Positions 8,738 to 16,958 of a stretch of 64,000 nucleotides of DNA are shown here, in pieces. Below the pieces are notes generated by a model. The model did no database searches. It was not told the origin of the DNA and saw only the letters and a list, made by a program, of their open reading frames with translations. Origin of the DNA: Tepidiforma thermophila (lineage in GTDB: Bacteria > Chloroflexota > Dehalococcoidia > Tepidiformales > Tepidiformaceae); NCBI RefSeq assembly GCF_002563855.1, contig NZ_PDJQ01000001.1, positions 1,674,001-1,738,000 on the forward strand. Direction: 5' to 3'. Each line of letters begins with the position of its first letter. Position 1 is the first letter of the stretch. A program made the position numbers and the translations under genes.

Positions 8738-9664
8738 GTGGACGGCGACGACGAAGGGTTGCGGCGCGCATTGCTCCCCGGGGTCGCGGGCCGGCAGCGC
8801 ACCATCTGCTGCCATTCCGCCACGCTCTCCGGAGACCACGCCCCCAACTCGCTCGAAGCTGTCCAGGAGTGTGTTGCCGCCGGCGTTCCACGCCTCGAGG
8901 TCGATGTCCGCTTCGCAGCGGACGACGGCCTCGTCTGTTTCCACGACGCGTCGCTCGATGCGCAGACCACCGGCGCTGGCCGTATCGCCGACCACACCAC
9001 CCTGGAACTTCGCGCGCTCACCTATCGCTCCGCCGGAGAAAGTCTTGCGCTCCTCGAAGAGGTCGTCGATGCAATCCGGGGCTCGTCGACCATGCTGCAG
9101 GTCGACCTCAAGCTGAGCCGCCCAATCTCGCCGGACCGCGTCAAGCGGCTCGAGCAGGCCCTCGCCCCCGTTGCGTCGCAGGTGGTCGTCGGCTCCCAGT
9201 CACCCTGGAACCTGCGCAAGTTCTCGCGTGTCCCGGTTGCCTTCGACCCGACCCTTTTCCTCAACTACACCCCCGGCCGGCGCCAGGCGCCGTATCCGCG
9301 CCAGCGCGGAATTCATGGCTTCTGGGACGATTCGCCTCTCGCCCGCAACCCATACACAACACCTCAGGATTACCTCGAAGCCCGCTTAGAAGAGCTGCGC
9401 GGTCTCGTACCGGCGGCCATCGAGTGGATGGTCGACATCGGGACGGTGCTCCGTATCGCCGACCTGGGCATTGCGCTCGGCGACGAATTGGCCCGGCACG
9501 GCATCGAACTCGCTGCATGGACGCTGCAGGAGCGCGATCCGGTGCAGCCGACGCTCGAGCGGCTGTGGGCCGCCGGCGTGGCCACGGTTATCACCGATGT
9601 CCCGATTGCGGTGGCGGCAGCGCTCCGGGCTTACTCCGCCCCGGTTGATGTAAACCCCAGGTAA
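8738..9664 (+). CDS. Glycerophosphodiester phosphodiesterase family protein
   Basis: A 308-residue GDPD-type TIM barrel. Near the N-terminus is the family start (ICCHSATLSGDHAPNSLEAVQECVAAGVPRLEVDVRFAADDGLVCFHDASL). It has the HxxxxNSxxA block, ExDV metal ligands and the HD pair that hydrolyse glycerophosphodiesters to glycerol-3-phosphate and an alcohol. Here the first His sits in CHSATLSG rather than the usual HRG, so the Arg of the HRGxxxxxPENT motif is not obvious. No signal peptide is seen, so it is probably cytoplasmic. The GTG start follows a TAGGCT box by 6 nt without an SD, suggesting leaderless expression. It ends about 110 bp before the pilin gene. Confidence 0.82.
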   Translation: MDGDDEGLRRALLPGVAGRQRTICCHSATLSGDHAPNSLEAVQECVAAGVPRLEVDVRFAADDGLVCFHDASLDAQTTGAGRIADHTTLELRALTYRSAGESLALLEEVVDAIRGSSTMLQVDLKLSRPISPDRVKRLEQALAPVASQVVVGSQSPWNLRKFSRVPVAFDPTLFLNYTPGRRQAPYPRQRGIHGFWDDSPLARNPYTTPQDYLEARLEELRGLVPAAIEWMVDIGTVLRIADLGIALGDELARHGIELAAWTLQERDPVQPTLERLWAAGVATVITDVPIAVAAALRAYSAPVDVNPR

Positions 9665-9772
9665 ACCGGGTTCACGGCTGCGTTACGCAATCTCTCCCGG
9701 CCCCGCCCGGCTCCAACCGTCGGGAAGGGCCGAACTTCTTTGCAGGGAGAGACTACCCGGGGGGTTGCCTGC

Positions 9773-9958
9773 ATGAAACGACTCGCTACCTGGCTCGCTG
9801 CCCGCTCCGCTGCGCACGCCCGCGAAGAAGGGCAGGGACTGGCCGAGTACGCCCTCATCCTCGCTCTCATCGCCCTCGTGTGTGTCGCTGCCCTGGCGAC
9901 GCTCGGCCAGGCCATCGCGAACTCCCCCGGGTTTACGGTGCTCCCCGGCTCCCTGTAG
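9773..9958 (+). CDS. Flp/Fap-type pilin
   Basis: A 61-residue small prepilin. A basic N-terminus with charged residues (AHAREEG) precedes GLAEYALILALIALV. The Glu-Tyr pair after the EEG cleavage site (Glu+5, Tyr+6) is the type IVb Flp signature, cut by a TadV-type prepilin peptidase. The mature protein would be a single hydrophobic helix ending in a short tail, assembled into Tad pili. Start 9773 (MKRLATWL) is preferred over a TTG 33 bp upstream, since it gives a normal leader; a G-run precedes it. The Tad assembly genes are not in the window. Confidence 0.85.
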   Translation: MKRLATWLAARSAAHAREEGQGLAEYALILALIALVCVAALATLGQAIANSPGFTVLPGSL

Positions 9959-9970
9959 CTCATCCCCGAG

Positions 9971-10921
9971 TCAGAGCAGGATCAGTCCGCAGTTGGCCAT
10001 GGTGCCGGCGACCCAGGCCGGCCCGCCGTCAAGTACACGCAGCGAATTGACGTACCCCGGCGCCCCCGGGATGTACCTCCGCCACTGCTCCCCGTCGAAC
10101 CGGTACACCGCCGCGTAACACCCCGAAGCCCTGGCGAGCACCTGCTCGACCGGCCCGGCTGGAAGCATCACCAGGTTCCACCCCTGCCAGATCGTGACTG
10201 ACGCGCCGTCGCCCCGCGGGCCCGGTGTGGGCGTGGGTGATGGTGTCGCGGTGGGCGTTGATGTCGGCGTCCGGGTCGGAGTCGGCGTCGAGGTGACGCT
10301 CGGCGAAGCCGGGGGCAGGGTCACTGCTCCCGGGCACGGCTGGTTTGCGGGGTACTGCGCGATCACGATGACCCAGGCAACCCGCCGGCCGTCCGCGCTG
10401 GATGCCCTGGCTGCCCCAACGCATTTGAACGGGAGCGACGACGATGGCGTTGACGCCCAGGCTCCGCTCCCCGGATAGGTAATGTCCGCTGCCGCCTGGG
10501 CCGCGCTGATGACCAGCGGCTGGCTCGCCGCGTACGCGCGGATGCCTTCGCCGCTCCCGTACGCGTAAGGCGTACCTGACGAGGTCGTGCCCGAATAGCC
10601 GCAGTCGAGGGCCCGCTGCGGCCAGGAGCGCCCGAAACCATCGGTGTGGCCGCCCGGCGCGCCGTTGTCGACCTGCCACTGCGCGAACCATGCCGCGGCG
10701 GCGTTCAGGGCGCCCGAAACCTGGAGCGGCGTCGACGGCGAGACGCGCTGGTCCCGCCAAGCCTGCACGAGCTGGATGAACTGCGTCTCCTCGGCGTCGA
10801 GGGCGTCGTGACTTGTGCCGCAGGGGCCCGCCGCCCTGGCCGGTGCGTGGAGGGCGGCAGCGGCAGCGAGCAGGGCCGTCCCGGCAGCGAGCGCAGGCAG
10901 AAACAACCATCGCATGGGCAT
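9971..10921 (-). CDS. Secreted CAP (SCP/PR1) domain protein with Thr-Pro linker
   Basis: About 316 residues. The N-terminus is a signal peptide (MPMRWLFLPALAAG..., cleavage after APARAA). Residues about 35-200 resemble the CAP fold: a helix with ALNAAAAWFAQWQVDNG, then GGHTDGFGRSWPQRALDCGYSG with the metal-site-like His, then GSGEGIRAY and paired cysteines. A linker of repeating TPTPTRTP follows, then a C-terminal domain beginning VTIWQGWNLVMLPAG, a Trp-rich module that I do not recognise with certainty. It is probably exported and surface-attached or released. Start 10921 or 10915 gives a good signal peptide; ATG 10954 is also possible. It is divergent from the BTAD regulator, with a palindrome between them. 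Confidence 0.72.
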   Translation of the reverse strand: MPMRWLFLPALAAGTALLAAAAALHAPARAAGPCGTSHDALDAEETQFIQLVQAWRDQRVSPSTPLQVSGALNAAAAWFAQWQVDNGAPGGHTDGFGRSWPQRALDCGYSGTTSSGTPYAYGSGEGIRAYAASQPLVISAAQAAADITYPGSGAWASTPSSSLPFKCVGAARASSADGRRVAWVIVIAQYPANQPCPGAVTLPPASPSVTSTPTPTRTPTSTPTATPSPTPTPGPRGDGASVTIWQGWNLVMLPAGPVEQVLARASGCYAAVYRFDGEQWRRYIPGAPGYVNSLRVLDGGPAWVAGTMANCGLILL

Positions 10922-10960
10922 CACCAACAGCGGGGGCGCTGGCGCTCTCACCATAACACC

Positions 10961-10989
10961 CGGTTGACGATCAACGTCAACGGAAACCG
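10961..10989. promoter_or_regulatory. Nested palindrome between the CAP gene and the BTAD regulator
   Basis: GTTGACG (10963-10969) and CGTCAAC (10975-10981) form a perfect inverted repeat with a 5-nt spacer. An outer pair CGGTT (10961-10965) / AACCG (10985-10989) and an inner GTTGA-N3-TCAAC overlap it. TTGACG on the minus strand (10980-10975), 19 bp from TATGGT (10955-10950), could be the CAP promoter, so a bound protein would control it. Confidence 0.55.
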
Positions 10990-11031
10990 TCTGGCGACCC
11001 GCCGTTTGCCGGCGTACCATTGCGCAGGAAC

Positions 11032-14000
11032 ATGACGGCAACGCTCACGACCTCGACGCGGCCCCGCGCAAACCCCGGTGGGCGGATTGCCGTTCCTCGC
11101 CTCCCGCGTCGTCTCGTCCCAAGGCCGCGCCTTGTTGGCCGCATCCAGGAAGCGATAGGCAATGGCGTCATTGGGGTCATTGCCCCGGCGGGCTACGGCA
11201 AGTCGACGGCCGTGGCCCTCGCGCTGGAGGAAGTCGACTACGAACCGCGATGGGTGTCGCTCGACAGCACCGCCCACGCGCCCGAGGCGCTCGCCCACCA
11301 GCTCGGCTGCGCGCTCTACCGCAACCGGCTTGCTCCCCCTCCGCCGACCGCCCTCCGGCTGAGCGACCTGCAGGCATATATCGGAGCCGCTGTGCACGAC
11401 GTCGCCGCATCGACGCCGCGCCCGATCCTTCTCGTCATCGATAACGTGCACGAACTCGCCGACTCGCACGAGTCCCTCCATCTCCTCGGCTGGCTCATCG
11501 AGGCGATGAGCGATGGACATGAGGTCGTGCTGGTCGGCCGCGAACTCCCGTTCCTCCCGTCGATAAACGAACGGGTCGCGACCGGCGAGGTAACGGTCAT
11601 CGATGCCACCGTGCTCGCCTTCTCGGCCGATGAGGTCCGGGCCGCCATCGATGTCACCGGCGCCAGGGCGGACCCGCGGCACGTGCTCGAGCAGACCGGG
11701 GGCTGGCCGGTTGGCGTGATGGCGACCCTTGCCGGTGATGCCGTCCCAGGGGTTTCCCCCGCTGATTTCCATCGGTACCTCGCCAGCGAAGTCTGGTCCC
11801 GCGTCCCGGCCAACCTCCGCCAGATGCTTCACCGCCTGGCGCTTCAACCCTCGATTGAACGCTCCTTCGTCGAAATCGAGTTCGGCCTCCGCGCCTGGCG
11901 GGACCTCGTCGCGTGGCTGAACCGGCGCGACTTCCTCTGCGAACACCTCTCGGCCCGGGAGTTCCGCCTGAACCCGCTCCTGCGCCAGTTCATCGCCGAC
12001 GACTTTGCTGCCACCGACCCCGAAGGATTCCAATCGGCCATGGAGGGCGTGCTCTCCTCCCTCACCAGGATGGCGCGGTACGCCGAGGCGGTGGAGATGG
12101 CCCGGGTCCAGGGCACGGAGCTGCAGCTCGCCGACCTGCTGACCCGCTACGGGCACCACCTGATCATTCGCGGCTCCTTCTCCCTCCTGAAGGAAGCGTT
12201 TGCCTCGCTCGGACATGCCACGCTTGAACGGTCTCCTCTCCTGCATGCCCTGAAAGCGCGGGTCGAAGCCCACATCGGCGACCCCGATGAGGCGCTTCGT
12301 CTCGCGGCGCAGCTGATTGCCGCACCGGGGGCGTGTGGCCCGGCCCGCATCCATGCACACCTTGCCCGCCTGCGTGCTCTCCGCCTCCTCGGCCGACACG
12401 AGGAACTGCTTGCCGAGGCCGAACATCTCCGTGCCATCGACTGGTCCGGCGATGCGGCACTCCGCGCCGAAGTCGTTTTCCAGCGCGCCGAGATAGAGCT
12501 CAGTGTTACCCGGAACTTCCAGCGCGCCGAAGAGCTCCTCCGCCTGGCTATCGATGAGGCCGAGCGTCACCAGGTCTCACCCCTCGACCTGCTCGCCCGT
12601 TCAACGCTCGGCCAGGCCCTCGCCATGCACGGCGACGCGCCCGCAGCGGTAACGATGCTGACTCGTGCGGCCCAGGGCTGGCGTGCCCTTGGGCGCTCGT
12701 CCAATCTCGGCTGGACCCTGAACAACCTCGGGATGGCGCATCTCGACGCCGGTGATTTCCGGAGCGCCGTCGCCGTCCTCGAAGAGGCCGTGGCCGAAGG
12801 CATCGCCTGCGGCAACCGCCGGAACGTCGCGTATGCTACCGGGTCCCTCGGGGATGCCGAACTCGCCCTCGGACATTTCCGCAAGGCGCAGGAGCACTTC
12901 GAGGAGGCTATTCGCATCTGCGCCAACGAGGCCCTCGACGAGACACTTGCAGCGCTCGCCATTGCTGGCCTGTCTGCTGCGTACCTTGGCCAGGGCGACC
13001 TCCAGCAGGCCGACTTCTTCGCGCGCCGGGCAATGCTCGTGGCGCTCGCCTCTGGCAACCCCTACGAAATCGCGTACTGCCGGCTTCGCCAGGCCGCCGT
13101 CGATCTCGCGGCCGGGAACGCCGCCTCAGCTGTCTCCCTGGCCCGTGAAGCCGCCGAGGCGTTCGAGCAGATGGACGTCGCGCCGATGGCGGCCGCCGGC
13201 TGGTATCGGGTGGCCATGGCCCAGTTCCGCGCGAACCGGCGCGCCGAAGCCCAGGATTCACTCGCGAAGTGCGCTGAAGCGATCCGCCAGCCGTGGATGA
13301 CGCAATCCCTCATCCCGCTCGTCCGCGAGAACCCGATGTTCGCCCAGTGGGCTGCTTCCCGCCCTGCTGCAGGTCGCTGGTTCCGCGACATCCTCGAGCG
13401 ACAGAGCTTCCTCGTCAGCGGCGATGCCGCCGAACCCGAGCCCGAGCCCGGCACTGGCCGGTTCCCACGCGTGGTGGCGCGGAGTCTTGGGCGCGTGGCG
13501 GTCACCGTTGGCGGGCGGCAGGTAAGCGACGAGCAGTGGGCCAGCATCCGTGCGAAGGAGCTGTTCTTCCTTCTCCTCGCGCACCGCGATGGCATCCGCA
13601 AGGAGCAGGCGGTTGAAATGCTCTACCCCGAGCTGCCGCGGGAGAAGTGCAACTCTGCCTTCCACTCCAACCTCTACCGGGTCCGGCGTGCTCTCTACCA
13701 GGATTGCGTCATCAAGCAGGACGGTGCATATCTCCTGAACCCTGAGGGCCAGTTCGAGTGGGACGTCGAGAAGTTCGAGGCTGCCGTCGAGCGGGCCCAC
13801 CGGGCGCAGCCGGGCAGCAAGGAGCGGGCCCTCGCCTTCCAGGAGGCGCTCGAGCTCTACGAGGGTCCGTTCGCGGAGGTGTTCGAGTCCGAATGGGCGG
13901 CGGGGGTGCGCGCGCGCCTGCACGAAGCGGCGCACGCGTCCCTTGCTGCGCTCGCCGGGTACTTCGCCGCGCGGAACGATTTCGAGTCGGCCGTTCTCTG

Positions 14001-14205
14001 CCTCGAACGCATCCTCCGCAACGATCGCTTCAACGAAGAGGCCGCCTACGAGCTTGCCCGCTACCGGAGCCGCGCCGGGCAGGCGGTCCAGGCGCTGCAT
14101 TTCATCGACCAGTATGCCGAGCTGTACGAGCAGGAGCTGGGCGAGCCCCTGCCCGAGCGCTTCTTCGAGCTGCGCGCTGCCATCGCGGCCGGCGTAGCGG
14201 TGTAA
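11032..14205 (+). CDS. Large STAND-ATPase/TPR transcriptional regulator with C-terminal OmpR-type HTH and BTAD
   Basis: A 1057-residue regulator. An N-terminal MalT-like NTPase (Walker A APAGYGKST at about 50-58, VLLVIDNVHELAD-type Walker B near 140) is followed by a long helical repeat region rich in TPR-like segments (A-L-x-G motifs, about 330-780). From about residue 819 there is a winged-helix DNA-binding domain (GRVAVTVGGRQVSDEQW...AKELFFLLLAHRDGIRKEQAVEMLYP). It is followed by a bacterial transcriptional activator domain (FEAAVERAH...ALELYEGPFAEVFESEWA). Such proteins switch on genes after ATP-dependent oligomerisation in response to an unknown ligand. ATG 11032 is chosen. A -10-like TACCAT (11015-11020) lies 11 bp upstream and only a weak AGGAA is nearby. 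The divergent CAP gene is the nearest candidate target. Confidence 0.85.
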   Translation: MTATLTTSTRPRANPGGRIAVPRLPRRLVPRPRLVGRIQEAIGNGVIGVIAPAGYGKSTAVALALEEVDYEPRWVSLDSTAHAPEALAHQLGCALYRNRLAPPPPTALRLSDLQAYIGAAVHDVAASTPRPILLVIDNVHELADSHESLHLLGWLIEAMSDGHEVVLVGRELPFLPSINERVATGEVTVIDATVLAFSADEVRAAIDVTGARADPRHVLEQTGGWPVGVMATLAGDAVPGVSPADFHRYLASEVWSRVPANLRQMLHRLALQPSIERSFVEIEFGLRAWRDLVAWLNRRDFLCEHLSAREFRLNPLLRQFIADDFAATDPEGFQSAMEGVLSSLTRMARYAEAVEMARVQGTELQLADLLTRYGHHLIIRGSFSLLKEAFASLGHATLERSPLLHALKARVEAHIGDPDEALRLAAQLIAAPGACGPARIHAHLARLRALRLLGRHEELLAEAEHLRAIDWSGDAALRAEVVFQRAEIELSVTRNFQRAEELLRLAIDEAERHQVSPLDLLARSTLGQALAMHGDAPAAVTMLTRAAQGWRALGRSSNLGWTLNNLGMAHLDAGDFRSAVAVLEEAVAEGIACGNRRNVAYATGSLGDAELALGHFRKAQEHFEEAIRICANEALDETLAALAIAGLSAAYLGQGDLQQADFFARRAMLVALASGNPYEIAYCRLRQAAVDLAAGNAASAVSLAREAAEAFEQMDVAPMAAAGWYRVAMAQFRANRRAEAQDSLAKCAEAIRQPWMTQSLIPLVRENPMFAQWAASRPAAGRWFRDILERQSFLVSGDAAEPEPEPGTGRFPRVVARSLGRVAVTVGGRQVSDEQWASIRAKELFFLLLAHRDGIRKEQAVEMLYPELPREKCNSAFHSNLYRVRRALYQDCVIKQDGAYLLNPEGQFEWDVEKFEAAVERAHRAQPGSKERALAFQEALELYEGPFAEVFESEWAAGVRARLHEAAHASLAALAGYFAARNDFESAVLCLERILRNDRFNEEAAYELARYRSRAGQAVQALHFIDQYAELYEQELGEPLPERFFELRAAIAAGVAV

Positions 14206-14295
14206 TCCCGGGCCGGCTGTGCAGCTCGCGAGAATTTCGCGATAACCGGGTGCTTACCTTCGGGCCCGACAACACGGTCCTGGAGGAACCCGCTC

Positions 14296-14385
14296 GTGAC
14301 TCGCCGCCTCGTTTCCCTCGCCATCTCCGTTTCGGCGCTCGCCATCATCGCCCTCGCTGGCGCGGCCCCCTATCAGTCCTGGTAG
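14296..14385 (+). CDS. 29-residue hydrophobic secreted peptide candidate
   Basis: A GTG start at 14296 lies nine bases after a strong SD (GGAGG, 14282-14286). The product is M-T-R-R followed by a continuous hydrophobic stretch (LVSLAISVSALAIIALAG) and ends AAPYQSW. It looks like a signal peptide with an A-x-A site and only a few residues beyond it, or a one-span micro-membrane protein. It could also be a decayed leader of a lost gene. It stands alone between the BTAD regulator and the DUF5317 gene. Confidence 0.45.
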   Translation: MTRRLVSLAISVSALAIIALAGAAPYQSW

Positions 14386-14442
14386 TCCGCGGGGGTAACG
14401 GGGCCCCTGCAGCCGGTCAGGAAATTCGCGACAATCGCCCGC

Positions 14443-15006
14443 ATGAAACGCCATGCGGGCGATTTGGCTGTCCTCGGGGTCGCTGCCGCCATCTTCCTCG
14501 CCCAGCAGCTCGCCATCTCGTACATGCCGCTCGACGGCGCCGCCGGAGCCGCCCGGCGGCTGCTCTTCCTCGTCACCACCATCGCCCTTGCTGGCCTTGC
14601 GCTTCATTTCCGCCGCTTCATCGGTGCCTGGCTCGTTGCCGCCGGCATCCTGTTCAACCTCATTCCGATGATGGCTCACGGGGGAGCGATGCCAATCGAT
14701 TACGCCATCATCGAGCGCTCCGGCGCCTTCCCGGAAGTCACCGAAGCTGACATCGGGCGCCAGACCAACCACGGGAAAGACATCGTCCTTCGGCGCGACG
14801 AAATCCGCTTCTTCTGGCTCTCCGACCGATACATCGTCGACCTGCCGCTCTACGGGACCAACATCTACTCCCTGGGCGACTTTGTTCTTTTCGCCGGGCT
14901 GGGCCTCATCGTGCTGCAGGCGGCCTTCGAGGCGCTCCGGCCGGCCCCGGTTCCCCGGCCCGCGGCCGATCTGCCCCCCGACCACGCCGGGGGAAGCGAG
15001 CGGTGA
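14443..15006 (+). CDS. DUF5317-like membrane protein
   Basis: A 187-residue protein with four to five hydrophobic segments. The middle contains NLIPMMAHGGAMPIDYAIIERSG and, further on, SDRYIVDLPLYGTNIYSLGDFVLFAGLGLIV. This pattern of N-x-x-x-M-A-x-G-G-x-M-P and a late L-G-D matches the DUF5317 family of unknown function, common in Chloroflexota, Actinobacteria and Firmicutes. A GACAAT box lies 7 nt before the ATG without an SD, suggesting a leaderless message. The stop overlaps the next gene by GTGA, so the two are coupled. Confidence 0.7.
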   Translation: MKRHAGDLAVLGVAAAIFLAQQLAISYMPLDGAAGAARRLLFLVTTIALAGLALHFRRFIGAWLVAAGILFNLIPMMAHGGAMPIDYAIIERSGAFPEVTEADIGRQTNHGKDIVLRRDEIRFFWLSDRYIVDLPLYGTNIYSLGDFVLFAGLGLIVLQAAFEALRPAPVPRPAADLPPDHAGGSER

Positions 15007-15992
15007 CCCGCTTCGTCGTCTATGGTGCCGGCGCCGTCGGAGGGACCATCGGCGCCCGCCTGTTCGAAGCCGGGCACGAGGTGGTCCTCATTTGCCGCGG
15101 CAGTCACCTCGATGTCATCCGCTCGGAAGGCCTGCTGTTCCGCACGCCGGAGGGCGAACGGCGGCTGCGCATCCCTGCTGCGGGAAGCCCCGCAGAGGTG
15201 GCGTGGCGCGCTGGCGACGTTGTCCTCCTGTGCATGAAGACCCAGGACACCGCGGCCGCACTCGTCGAGCTGGAACGATGGGTCGGCTGCCGGGTTCCGG
15301 TAATATGCGCCCAAAACGGCGTCGAGAACGAGCGCCTCGCAGCACGCCGGTTTACCGATGTCTACGCAATGCTCGTCGCGCTCCCGGCCGTGCACCTCGA
15401 GCCGGGAGTCGTTGTCGCCTCTGGAGCGCCGCTCAGCGGCTGCCTCCACGCTGGGCGCTACCCCCGGGGCACCGACCCGCTGATTCGCGCTGTTTGCGGC
15501 GCGCTCGACGGTGCCGGCTTCCGCAGCGAGGCCGTCGACGATGCCCTGGCCCTCAAGTACCGCAAACTGCTGCTGAACCTTGGCAATGGGCTCGACGTCA
15601 TCCTCGGGACCAGCTCCTGGGGTGCAGGGGGCGAGGTCGGCGAATTCCTTGCCCTGCTGCGCGCCGAAGGCGAGGCCTGCTACCAGGCTGCCGGCATCCG
15701 CGCGGTTTCCCCCGCCGAATACGCCGAGCGTGTCACCCGCCATTACCGCTCGGTAACGGTCACGGGCGAAGGCCGGGCCGGGAGTTCGACCCTTCAGAGC
15801 GTGCTCCGAGGGCACACCGTCACCGAAGTCGACTACCTCAACGGCGAGATCGTCCTGCTCGGTGCGCTCCATGGCGTCCCGACCCCGGCGAACCGCCTCG
15901 TCCGGGAACTCGCGACCCGGATTGCCGCCGCCGGGGGCGACGGCCCGCACGCCGCCATCGGCGACCTTCGGCGGATGCTCGCCGGAGGCTAG
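15003..15992 (+). CDS. Ketopantoate reductase family protein (PanE/ApbA)
   Basis: A 329-residue NADPH-dependent 2-dehydropantoate 2-reductase fold. The N-terminal Rossmann motif GAGAVGG begins at about residue 8. A KTQDT loop follows, with the family lysine in KYRKLLLNLGNGLDV and the C-terminal EVDYLNGEIVLLGALHGVPTPAN substrate-binding block. Canonical enzymes reduce ketopantoate to pantoate for CoA synthesis; many paralogues act on other 2-oxo acids. No pan gene is adjacent, so the specific activity is uncertain. The GTG start overlaps the upstream stop by 4 bp. Confidence 0.85.
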   Translation: MTRFVVYGAGAVGGTIGARLFEAGHEVVLICRGSHLDVIRSEGLLFRTPEGERRLRIPAAGSPAEVAWRAGDVVLLCMKTQDTAAALVELERWVGCRVPVICAQNGVENERLAARRFTDVYAMLVALPAVHLEPGVVVASGAPLSGCLHAGRYPRGTDPLIRAVCGALDGAGFRSEAVDDALALKYRKLLLNLGNGLDVILGTSSWGAGGEVGEFLALLRAEGEACYQAAGIRAVSPAEYAERVTRHYRSVTVTGEGRAGSSTLQSVLRGHTVTEVDYLNGEIVLLGALHGVPTPANRLVRELATRIAAAGGDGPHAAIGDLRRMLAGG

Positions 15993-16139
15993 CCGCCAAA
16001 TCCACGCGGCGCCCATGCCTCGTACAGGTGCACAGCGCCGCCGAAGACCGTGTACGATGCCGACGGCGCCCGTCGCCCGGTCTCCACGCAAGACTGTCAA
16101 CGACCGACGGCAAGTACGGGCTTTGGCCCGGGCTGGGTC

Positions 16140-16793
16140 GTGGGCCTCAAAGCGAAACTCCATGCGCTGTGGGTAAGTACCGGGATGAGCATCGCCGACC
16201 TCCCTGGGTTCGAAGACTGGCTCGAGGGGCTTCTCGGACCCGACCACGGCCGGCGCCTCGCAGCAGTCGGTGGCGAACGTATCGTCCTCTCGAAAGTTCC
16301 GCCCGGGCTGCCCGGGTCCGTGCTGGATGCGGTCGAACGGGTCCCCGCGCTTTCGTCTCCCGGAGCGCTCCAGCTCCTCGCGCCGGAGGGCGTCGGCGGC
16401 GTTCGTGCGTGGCGTGCCGCCGCTGACCGCGCGCTCGAAGACGCCCGGCACTCCGGTGCGATCGATGATGACGGGTTCGCCGCCATCCGCATTGGCATCG
16501 ATGCGGTCGAGGCGCTCCTCGCGTCCTGCTGCTGGACGGATGACGGCAGCCCCGGCTGGGCGCCGGGCCCCGCCGAGCGGGCGGCCCTCGCCGAAGTGTC
16601 TGCGCGGCTTGCTCCTGGCCGCGATAGCCTGTTCACGCGCTACTACGGCGAGTTCGAGGGGCGCCCGGTTGAGTCCCACTGCCCCGGTGCACCCGTCGCC
16701 CGGCGCATCTTCGACGCGGCCCGTGAGGTCCTCGAAGCCAGCGTTCCCGGGGCAAACTCGGCTTGCCCGGGAGCCGGCGCGACCGTAACATGA
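16140..16793 (+). CDS. Hypothetical protein, 217 residues
   Basis: I do not recognise this protein. From GTG 16140 it has an amphipathic N-terminal helix (GLKAKLHALW), a segment LPGFEDWLEGLLGPDHGRRLAAVGG and mixed helical content with several Asp/Glu-rich loops; no signal peptide or membrane span. The frame is open from 16050, but no convincing RBS marks any start; ATG 16185 is another choice. The codon usage matches the neighbours, and it ends just before the tRNA-Asp promoter, part of which lies within its last codons. Confidence 0.55.
   Translation: MGLKAKLHALWVSTGMSIADLPGFEDWLEGLLGPDHGRRLAAVGGERIVLSKVPPGLPGSVLDAVERVPALSSPGALQLLAPEGVGGVRAWRAAADRALEDARHSGAIDDDGFAAIRIGIDAVEALLASCCWTDDGSPGWAPGPAERAALAEVSARLAPGRDSLFTRYYGEFEGRPVESHCPGAPVARRIFDAAREVLEASVPGANSACPGAGATVT
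16763..16791 (+). promoter_or_regulatory. Promoter of tRNA-Asp
   Basis: TTGCCC (16763-16768), a 17-bp spacer and TAACAT (16786-16791) lie 10 bp before the tRNA 5' end. Confidence 0.65.
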
Positions 16794-16801
16794 GCGAGTC
16801 T

Positions 16802-16878
16802 GGCCCCGTGGTGTAGTGGTCTAACATGCCACCCTGTCAAGGTGGAGATCGGCGGTTCGAATCCGCTCGGGGTCGCCA
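16802..16878 (+). tRNA. tRNA-Asp (GUC)
   Basis: Acceptor GGCCCCG pairs with CGGGGTC; G73 and CCA are encoded. The anticodon loop CTGTCAA gives GTC. Length is 77 nt. Confidence 0.97.
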
Positions 16879-16893
16879 GGTCAGCCGCACAGG

Positions 16894-16918
16894 AGCCCGG
16901 GAAAGCCCGGGCTTCTTC
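16894..16918 (+). terminator. Terminator after tRNA-Asp
   Basis: Stem GCCCGGG (16895-16901) / CCCGGGC (16906-16912) with loop AAAG, followed by TTCTTC, lies 15 nt after the tRNA. Confidence 0.75.
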
Positions 16919-16958
16919 GTGCTCACCAGCAACGCTGCCCATTGCTCTGGCGCGAGTG

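Noticed and set aside
10948-12570. 540-codon ORF on the minus strand
   Set aside because: It is the antisense shadow of the BTAD regulator; it shows no recognisable motif and would cover the promoter of the CAP gene.
14865-16679. 604-codon minus-strand ORF
   Set aside because: It runs opposite DUF5317, PanE-like and the hypothetical gene, and its composition is that of a GC-rich shadow frame.
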